From: Pseudomonas viridiflava
GTDB lineage: Bacteria > Pseudomonadota > Gammaproteobacteria > Pseudomonadales > Pseudomonadaceae
Assembly: GCF_003702045.1 (NCBI RefSeq)
Contig: NZ_RBTP01000066.1
Location: 1-47,541 of the forward strand
DNA: 47,541 nt
Reading direction: 5' to 3'
The notes below the pieces were generated by a model. The model searched no databases. It had not been told where the DNA came from and saw nothing but the letters and a program-made list of their open reading frames with translations. Of this stretch, positions 41,614 to 47,541 are shown piece after piece; within the stretch, counting starts at the first letter, position 1; the number at the start of each line of letters is the position of its first letter. A program made the position numbers and the translations under genes.

Positions 41614-41997
41614 TGAATGAAAACCTGGTGTCTGTGATAAGGACCGATCTGGAGCGCGAGCTTAAAGCTCCGACCGAAAAAAAGCTTTTATTTGTCTTTC
41701 AGACTTGCCGCATGAGCGTTCCACGCCTTGAATCAGAACAGGCAGAGAACAAATTCGAGTGCCTGGGCAGCTGTAAAGCTGCATCTTGGTTTGCACACAG
41801 TGGAGTCACTCATGCAGGAGTCGGGCTGTGATCGCGCGTTGCGCAAAGCTACCCGAATGCGGCCTGCAGGGCAAACGATCCGGCCCGGCGGGACTGGCAC
41901 TCTGCCACAACTCAAGGCATGCTAGCCGCCCTTTTGGGCGACCGGCTTATATTGCATAGCGCATCGCTGCTTCAGTTCAGTAGTCAGGAACAACGAC
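41614..41997. other. 384-bp intergenic region between divergent ettA and the MorA-like gene
   Basis: No convincing gene. Short open frames exist but have no ribosome-binding site or family resemblance. Visible structures are a hairpin GGAGC...GCTCC near 41650, GCAGCT-GTAA-AGCTGC (41767-41782) and CGCCC-TTTT-GGGCG (41927-41940). Promoters for both flanking genes must lie here, but I cannot pick them with confidence; GCTTATATTGCATAG (about 41944-41958) might include the -10 for the plus-strand gene. Confidence 0.5.
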
Positions 41998-44900
41998 TTG
42001 CCGATATCAACGACCTCTTCGCCATCGAGTACCGCCCAACGCGGTACTGCCAGGCCTCTGCGTGGTTCATTGAAAGGTGCGCTGGCAGGGTTGGTGTTGC
42101 TGATGATTGCACTGCTGCTCTGGCAATTGATCGAGCAATTTCATCAGACCCAGGAGCGCCAGCGCCAGCGCAGCCTTGACTATGCCACGCAGCTTTCGGA
42201 CCGCCTCAGCCTTAACATGGCGCTCAACGCTCAGATCGCCATGAATCTGCTGGAGGACATCCAGTCATCAGGACAACGGCTCGATCAACGCACAACGCTG
42301 GATGGCGTGCGTACGGCCCTACCGGCAGTGCGCAGCGTGGTCAGTCTCGCGCCCACGGGCGAGGTGATCAAAGACAGCGCCGACTTGCCTGGCGATGCGG
42401 CCATTCTGAAAAGCGCCTTGAAGCAGGCAACCGGGCGTCCCTTCTTTTACACCAGCAACGAGGACGGTTCGCAGATCTATCTGCTGATTCGCCAGAGCGG
42501 TGGATTGACCGGTAATTACTGGGTCGTGCGCATGGTCCCCGACGCGCTCAAGGCCTTCATTCAACAGCCGACGCAGGATTTTCAGCACCTGTGGCGACTG
42601 GAAAAACGCAACACGCAACGTGTCATCCTGCGCGAACCCTTACCTGAAAATGGCACGGACACCGCCCACACCGACACCCTTCTGCTTCAACCCCTGAGCA
42701 ACAGTGACTGGCAACTGCGCGGGCTCTTCGATGCACACAAGACGCGTCAGGACCTGCTCGCCCCCTTGTTGGGCAAGTGCCTTGTGGGCCTGCTGCTTTC
42801 GATTCTGCCGCTCATTGCCCTCATGAGCATTCGCGTAAGACAGCGCCAGGTGCTCGAAAGCCAGCGCCGCTATCGGGACATTTTCGAAGGCGCTGGCGTG
42901 GCCATTTGCGTGATGGACATGTCCAGCCTGCCTGAGCGTCTTGAAACCTTGCAGATCCGTACCTGCGAAGACCTTGATCTGATGCTCAAGAACCAGCCGG
43001 CCTTTCTCGACCGGCTGCTGCAGCAGTTGCGCATCAACCAGGTCAACGAGGTTGCGCTGGGACTGCTCAACGTCGATGGTGGTGAGCAGGCGTGGCAGCA
43101 GTTGATCGAGGGGGAGTCGCGCGCGCGCCCAGGGATCGGCATCGAGATCATCCGTGCAGTCCTGGACAATCAGCCGCAGCTGGAGCTGGAAATCCGTCGC
43201 ACTCGGGAAGGCGGTCAGGATCAGCACCTGTGGTTGGTCCTGAGACTGCCGGACAGTCGCGCCGACTTCGACGCGGTCATTCTCAGCATCGGCGACATCA
43301 CCAGCCGCAAGCAGATCGAGCTGTCGCTGCTGGACCGTGAAAGTTTCTGGTCGGATGTGGTCCGCACCGTCCCTGATCACCTGTATGTGCAAGATGTGCT
43401 CAGCCAGCGCATGATTTACAGCAACCACCATTTGGGCCATACCCTGGGTTACAGCAAGTCCGAACTCAACGCGATGGGCGAGTTTTTCTGGGAAATCCTG
43501 CTTCACCCGGACGACGCCAAGCCCTATCAGGACATGCGCCTGCGCCAGCGTCATCACGGGCACAACGAACTGCTGGAATGCGTCCTGCGCTTTCGCCACC
43601 GCGACAACCAGTGGCGCTGCTTCGATGTTCGCGAGCAGGCGCTGGCACGGGACAGTCAGAACTTGGTGACGCGCATTATCGGCGTGGCCAAAGACATCAC
43701 TGATCAGGTCGCCTCCAGCCAGTCTCTGCGCGACAGTGAACAGCGTCATCGCATGCTCGCCGAGAGCATCAGCGATGTGATCTTTTCCACTGACAGCCAA
43801 CTGGAACCCAACTATGTCAGCCCGTCGGTCCATAGCGTGCTGGGTTACAGCGCCGACTGGATTCTCACCCACGGCTGGGGTGCGACGATCGCCAACCCGC
43901 AACAGCTGACGGGTTTCGATGCACTGATCCGCAACATACGCAAAGTCCTGCACAAGCCCAATGAACTGCTGAAGCTGCGCGGCGACACGACCCCGAGGCT
44001 GTTCGTGTTCGACTGCCTGCGGGCCGATGGCCGCAAAGTCCCTGTAGAGCTGCGCATGGTGCTGGTGTGGGACGAGCATGACAATTTTGAAGGCCTTCTA
44101 GGCGTCGGACGCGACATCAGCCAGCAGCGCCGTGCGGAAAAAGACCTGCGCATGGCCGCCACGGTGTTCGAACACTCCACTTCGGCCATCCTGATTACCG
44201 ACCCCGCCGGCTACATCGTTCAGGTCAACGAGGCATTCACTCGCGTGAGCGGCTATGAAGTGGCACAGGTCCTCGACCAATTGCCCGGCATGCTGACGGT
44301 GGAAGCTGAACAGGAAGCGCACCTGCGTTATGTGATCAAGCAACTCAACAATCGCGGCACTTGGGAAGGCGAGGTCAGGCTCAAGCGTCGCAACGGCGAG
44401 CATTATCCGGCGTGGGTCGGCATTACTGCTGTGGTGGATGACGAGGGCGATCTGGCGAGCTACGTGTGTTTCTTCACCGATATCAGCGAGCGCAAAGCCA
44501 GCGAAGAGCGCATTCACCGCCTGGCTTATTACGATGCCCTGACCCACCTGCCTAACCGTACGCTGTTTCAGGACCGCCTGCATTCGGCCCTGCAACAGGC
44601 TGAGCGTCAGCAGGCCTGGGTGGTACTGATGTTCCTCGACCTGGACCGTTTCAAGCCCATCAACGACTCGCTGGGCCATGCTGCGGGTGACCGCATGCTT
44701 CAGGAAATGGCGACGCGTCTTCTGGCCTGTGTTACGGACGACGACACGGTGGCACGCATGGGCGGGGATGAATTTACTCTGCTGCTGCAACCGGGGCCTA
44801 CGCGGGAAAGCGCGTTGCATCGCGCCGTGCATGTCGCCGAGAAAATCCTGACCAGCCTGGTGACGCCTTTCGTCCTGGAAGGCCGAGAGTTTTTCGTGAC

Positions 44901-45834
44901 CGCCAGTATCGGCATCGCGCTCAGCCCGCAGGATGGGCATGAGTTGAGCCAGTTGATGAAAAACGCCGACACGGCGATGTATCACGCCAAGGAACGCGGC
45001 AAGAACAACTTCCAGTTCTATCAGGCCGACATGAACGCCAGTGCGCTCGAGCGTCTGGAGCTGGAAAGCGATCTGCGTCACGCCCTTGAGCAGCGGGAAT
45101 TCACGCTGTATTACCAGCCGCAATTCAGCGGCGATGGCAAGCGGCTGACGGGCGCCGAAGCGCTGCTGCGCTGGCGTCATCCACGCCGTGGCCTGGTGCC
45201 GCCCAATGACTTCATACCCGTGCTTGAAGAGCTTGGCCTGGTGGTCGAGGTCGGTGACTGGGTGCTGACCGAGGCCTGCAGCCAGCTCAAACAGTGGCAT
45301 CAGGCGAAAGTGCGCGTCCCCAAGGTGTCCGTGAACATCTCGGCCCGGCAGTTCTCGGACGGCCAGCTCGGCAAACGCATCGCCAGCATTCTGGACAACA
45401 CCGGCCTGTCTCCGGCGTGCCTGGAGCTGGAGTTGACCGAGAGCATTCTGATGCGCGAAGTCAACGAGGCCATGCAGATACTCGACGGCCTCAAAAATCT
45501 GGGGCTCAGTATTGCGGTGGATGACTTCGGCACCGGGTACTCGTCGCTTAACTACCTCAAGCAGTTCCCGATTGATGTTTTGAAGATCGACCGCACGTTC
45601 GTCGACGGCCTGCCCTCCGGCGAACAGGACGCGCAGATTGCCCGGGCGATCATCGCAATGGCCCACAGCCTGAATCTTGCCGTCATCGCCGAAGGTGTGG
45701 AAACCCAGGAACAACTGGACTTCCTGCGCGAGCACGGCTGTGACGAAGTACAAGGCTACCTGTTCGGCCGCCCGATGCCCGCCAGCCAGTTCGAAGCGCA
45801 GTTCAGCAATGATGCGTTGTTCATGCTGGATTGA
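41998..45834 (+). CDS. morA: MorA-like membrane PAS-GGDEF-EAL c-di-GMP regulator
   Basis: 1278 aa. Transmembrane helices at about 28-48 and 256-278 flank a periplasmic sensor region. Then come three or four PAS-type domains (about 290-445 degenerate, 447-575, 580-715, 718-842), a GGDEF domain with intact GGDEF (922-926), and an EAL domain with EALLRW (1054), NISARQF, ELTES, DDFGTGYSSLNYLK and EGVE, all catalytic residues present. It may therefore both make and degrade c-di-GMP. The I-site RxxD is TDDD (913-916), lacking the Arg. The start is TTG 41998 with AGGAA 7 nt upstream; the next Met is inside helix 1. The location before glyA matches morA (PA4601), a motility and biofilm regulator. Confidence 0.9.
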   Translation: MPISTTSSPSSTAQRGTARPLRGSLKGALAGLVLLMIALLLWQLIEQFHQTQERQRQRSLDYATQLSDRLSLNMALNAQIAMNLLEDIQSSGQRLDQRTTLDGVRTALPAVRSVVSLAPTGEVIKDSADLPGDAAILKSALKQATGRPFFYTSNEDGSQIYLLIRQSGGLTGNYWVVRMVPDALKAFIQQPTQDFQHLWRLEKRNTQRVILREPLPENGTDTAHTDTLLLQPLSNSDWQLRGLFDAHKTRQDLLAPLLGKCLVGLLLSILPLIALMSIRVRQRQVLESQRRYRDIFEGAGVAICVMDMSSLPERLETLQIRTCEDLDLMLKNQPAFLDRLLQQLRINQVNEVALGLLNVDGGEQAWQQLIEGESRARPGIGIEIIRAVLDNQPQLELEIRRTREGGQDQHLWLVLRLPDSRADFDAVILSIGDITSRKQIELSLLDRESFWSDVVRTVPDHLYVQDVLSQRMIYSNHHLGHTLGYSKSELNAMGEFFWEILLHPDDAKPYQDMRLRQRHHGHNELLECVLRFRHRDNQWRCFDVREQALARDSQNLVTRIIGVAKDITDQVASSQSLRDSEQRHRMLAESISDVIFSTDSQLEPNYVSPSVHSVLGYSADWILTHGWGATIANPQQLTGFDALIRNIRKVLHKPNELLKLRGDTTPRLFVFDCLRADGRKVPVELRMVLVWDEHDNFEGLLGVGRDISQQRRAEKDLRMAATVFEHSTSAILITDPAGYIVQVNEAFTRVSGYEVAQVLDQLPGMLTVEAEQEAHLRYVIKQLNNRGTWEGEVRLKRRNGEHYPAWVGITAVVDDEGDLASYVCFFTDISERKASEERIHRLAYYDALTHLPNRTLFQDRLHSALQQAERQQAWVVLMFLDLDRFKPINDSLGHAAGDRMLQEMATRLLACVTDDDTVARMGGDEFTLLLQPGPTRESALHRAVHVAEKILTSLVTPFVLEGREFFVTASIGIALSPQDGHELSQLMKNADTAMYHAKERGKNNFQFYQADMNASALERLELESDLRHALEQREFTLYYQPQFSGDGKRLTGAEALLRWRHPRRGLVPPNDFIPVLEELGLVVEVGDWVLTEACSQLKQWHQAKVRVPKVSVNISARQFSDGQLGKRIASILDNTGLSPACLELELTESILMREVNEAMQILDGLKNLGLSIAVDDFGTGYSSLNYLKQFPIDVLKIDRTFVDGLPSGEQDAQIARAIIAMAHSLNLAVIAEGVETQEQLDFLREHGCDEVQGYLFGRPMPASQFEAQFSNDALFMLD

Positions 45835-45851
45835 ATGGGTGTCTCGGCCTG

Positions 45852-45874
45852 TTCGCGGACGAGTCCGCTCCCAC
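45852..45874 (-). repeat. Solitary REP unit, GGACTTGTCC-like subtype
   Basis: TTCGCGGACGAGTCCGCTCC plus CAC is one 23-nt REP unit (minus orientation), 17 bp after the morA-like stop. The inner palindrome is GCGGAC-GAGTCCGC (ACGAGT rather than ACAAGT). No inverted partner is found within 200 bp. Confidence 0.85.
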
Positions 45875-46068
45875 AAAATCGCGTTTCTTCAACGGGTTAC
45901 AGGTTGTCTGAAAAGAGGCGGTTTTTCAGTCGCCCTGGCGTCCGGGAACCACCCGCCAGGCGCAATCTGCACCCCATTCATCCAGCGCATGACTGCCTTT
46001 CATATGCCAGATAAAACTCGATGGGGTAGAATACCCGCCTTTTCCGCCATGCCCCCTTGAGGACTGCC

Positions 46069-47322
46069 ATGTTCAGCCGTGATTTGACTATCGCCAAGTA
46101 CGACGCCGATCTGTTTGCCGCTATGGAGCAAGAAGCTCTGCGTCAGGAAGAACACATCGAGCTGATTGCCTCGGAAAACTACACCAGTCCGGCCGTCATG
46201 GAAGCTCAGGGCTCGGTCCTGACCAACAAGTACGCTGAAGGCTACCCAGGCAAGCGTTACTACGGCGGCTGCGAATACGTCGACGTGGTTGAGCAACTGG
46301 CTATCGATCGCGCCAAGGAGCTGTTCGGCGCCGATTACGCCAACGTTCAGCCGCACGCAGGCTCGCAAGCCAACTCCGCTGTCTACCTGGCCCTGCTGCA
46401 AGGCGGCGACACCATCCTGGGCATGAGCCTGGCCCACGGCGGTCACCTGACCCACGGCGCCAGCGTTTCGGCCTCCGGCAAGCTGTACAACGCCGTGCAG
46501 TACGGTATCGATGCCAACGGCATGATCGACTACGACGAAGTCGAGCGTCTGGCCGTCGAACACAAGCCGAAAATGATCGTGGCCGGTTTCTCTGCCTACT
46601 CGCAGATCCTGGACTTCCCGCGTTTCCGCGCAATCGCAGACAAGATCGGTGCTTACCTGTTCGTCGACATGGCTCACGTAGCCGGTCTGGTTGCCGCAGG
46701 TGTCTACCCCAACCCGGTGCCGTTCGCTGACGTCGTGACCACCACCACCCACAAGACCCTGCGCGGTCCACGTGGCGGCCTGATCCTGGCTCGCGCCAAC
46801 GCTGACATCGAGAAGAAGCTGAACTCGGCCGTCTTCCCGGGCTCGCAAGGCGGCCCGCTGGAGCACGTGATCGCGGCCAAGGCCGTGTGCTTCAAGGAAG
46901 CGCTGCAGCCTGAGTTCAAGGCCTACCAGCAGCAAGTGGTCAAGAACGCCAAGGCAATGGCCGGTGTGTTCATCGAACGCGGCTTCGACGTCGTATCCGG
47001 CGGTACTGAAAATCACCTGTTCCTGTTGTCGCTGATCAAACAGGACATCTCCGGTAAAGACGCCGACGCCGCACTGGGTCGCGCTTTCATCACCGTCAAC
47101 AAGAACTCTGTCCCGAACGACCCACGCTCCCCGTTCGTCACCTCCGGCCTGCGCTTCGGTACTCCAGCTGTGACCACTCGCGGCTTCAAGGAAGCAGAGT
47201 GCAAGGAACTGGCCGGCTGGATCTGCGACATCCTGGCTGACCTGAACAACGAAGCCGTGATCGATGCGGTTCGCGAGAAGGTCAAGGCCATCTGCGCCAA
47301 GCTGCCGGTTTACGGCGCTTGA
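46069..47322 (+). CDS. glyA: Serine hydroxymethyltransferase GlyA
   Basis: 417-aa PLP enzyme converting serine and tetrahydrofolate to glycine and 5,10-methylene-THF, the main source of one-carbon units. The PLP-binding Lys229 is in VVTTTTHKTLRGPRGG. Other signatures are ASENYTSPAVMEAQGSVLTN, GYPGKRYYGGCEYVD and HGGHLTHG. TTGAGGACTGCC supplies the ribosome-binding site for ATG 46069; the frame beginning 12 nt earlier is not favoured. Pseudomonas often carries two or three glyA copies; this one corresponds by position to the copy next to morA. A strong terminator follows. Confidence 0.97.
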   Translation: MFSRDLTIAKYDADLFAAMEQEALRQEEHIELIASENYTSPAVMEAQGSVLTNKYAEGYPGKRYYGGCEYVDVVEQLAIDRAKELFGADYANVQPHAGSQANSAVYLALLQGGDTILGMSLAHGGHLTHGASVSASGKLYNAVQYGIDANGMIDYDEVERLAVEHKPKMIVAGFSAYSQILDFPRFRAIADKIGAYLFVDMAHVAGLVAAGVYPNPVPFADVVTTTTHKTLRGPRGGLILARANADIEKKLNSAVFPGSQGGPLEHVIAAKAVCFKEALQPEFKAYQQQVVKNAKAMAGVFIERGFDVVSGGTENHLFLLSLIKQDISGKDADAALGRAFITVNKNSVPNDPRSPFVTSGLRFGTPAVTTRGFKEAECKELAGWICDILADLNNEAVIDAVREKVKAICAKLPVYGA

Positions 47323-47348
47323 TCAGAGTAGTCTGACACGCAGTAACT

Positions 47349-47382
47349 AAAAGCCCCGACTCGAAAGAGCCGGGGCTTTTTT
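47349..47382 (+). terminator. Terminator after glyA
   Basis: AAAAGCCCCG (47349-47358) pairs with CGGGGCTTTT (47371-47380). The inner CTC-GAAA-GAG extends the stem after one mismatch, and a T run follows. Confidence 0.93.
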
Positions 47383-47520
47383 GACACCGTTGCAGAGCAT
47401 ACTGTAATTAAGTACCGAAATTAAACTCCCCCATCATACTTTCACACGGGACTAAATTTGCTATTGCCATATTGGCGCGTCTTGACCAAGCCTTTAACAC
47501 TGCGTGACATGCCTTACCTC

Positions 47521-47541
47521 TGCCATTGCCATTGCCATTGC
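47521..47541. repeat. Hexanucleotide tandem repeat (TGCCAT)n, cut by the window edge
   Basis: Three full TGCCAT units plus TGC run to the last base of the window. The preceding 140 bp (47383-47520) shows no gene. The true copy number and context lie beyond the end. Confidence 0.75.

Noticed and set aside
41613..41831. Plus-strand 72-codon frame in the ettA-morA gap considered as a small gene
   Set aside because: It begins on top of the ettA start, lacks a ribosome-binding site, and its peptide has no signal, membrane segment or conserved look.
41880..41915. TGGCAC near 41895 considered as a sigma-54 promoter for the MorA-like gene
   Set aside because: No TTGC at the required 5-nt spacing; the matching position reads CACA.
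42640..45876. Two long minus-strand frames (479 and 592 codons) opposite the MorA-like gene
   Set aside because: They overlap each other in position as well as the real gene, and look like reverse-complement artefacts (His/Gln/Val-rich).

Overview
The window is a contiguous stretch of core chromosome from a Pseudomonas, most likely the P. syringae group. The evidence is the gene order clpB-pgeF-rluD-bamD-pilSR-thiO-pilus block-ispH-fkpB-lspA-ileS-ribF-murJ-rpsT-creA-proB-obg-rpmA-rplU-ispB, which parallels the PA4542-PA4602 neighbourhood of P. aeruginosa PAO1 as I remember it. Intergenic REP palindromes of the GTGGGAGCG type common in fluorescent pseudomonads, and uniform GC-rich codon use, agree with this. 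I see no integrase, transposase, phage gene, CRISPR array, toxin-antitoxin pair or defence island.

Layout. (1) 1-480: tRNA-Pro and tRNA-Asn (minus strand) behind a strong promoter with a GC-rich discriminator. (2) 480-4909, minus strand: clpB with a heat-shock type promoter, then pgeF and rluD with overlapping ends. (3) 5059-9367, plus strand: bamD, a small zinc-ribbon membrane protein, and the PilS-PilR two-component system. (4) 9625-17231: type IV pilus assembly genes fimU-pilV-pilW-pilX-pilY1-pilE on the minus strand, tightly packed and followed after 27 bp by thiO, with fimT divergent on the plus strand. (5) 17238-24670, minus strand: murJ, ribF, ileS, lspA, fkpB, ispH. (6) 24923-30473: rpsT (plus), creA, proB, obg, rpmA, rplU (minus) and ispB (plus). 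(7) 30804-41613: small conserved genes of mostly unknown role (an 80-residue protein behind two Fur-like boxes, fklB, a DUF6482-like protein, a YqhA-family membrane protein, a Lon-related protease, a DUF3015 protein, a DUF4105 protein, a lipoprotein, a short Gre-like factor), then ettA. (8) 41998-47322: a large PAS-GGDEF-EAL protein resembling MorA, then glyA.

How the genes connect. Several groups serve the cell envelope: bamD, lspA, murJ, pgeF, the pilus genes and the DUF4105/lipoprotein pair. Pilus-related functions are PilSR (pilin transcription), the minor pilin/PilY1 priming complex, and a MorA-like c-di-GMP enzyme that could influence motility and attachment. Translation is served by rluD, ileS, rpsT, rpmA, rplU, obg, ettA and the tRNAs.

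I did not find a clearly new multi-gene system. The observations most worth a second look are: a Gre-like protein whose coiled coil seems one heptad shorter than GreA/GreB; a DUF4105 protein next to a small lipoprotein; the divergent fimT/fimU arrangement with an AlgR-like site; a MorA homologue lacking the I-site arginine; a Lon-like protease with Arg in place of the Walker A Lys; and several unexplained palindromic or inverted-repeat elements. Start codons were chosen by hand from Shine-Dalgarno spacing and family alignments, and differ from the longest open frame in many genes.
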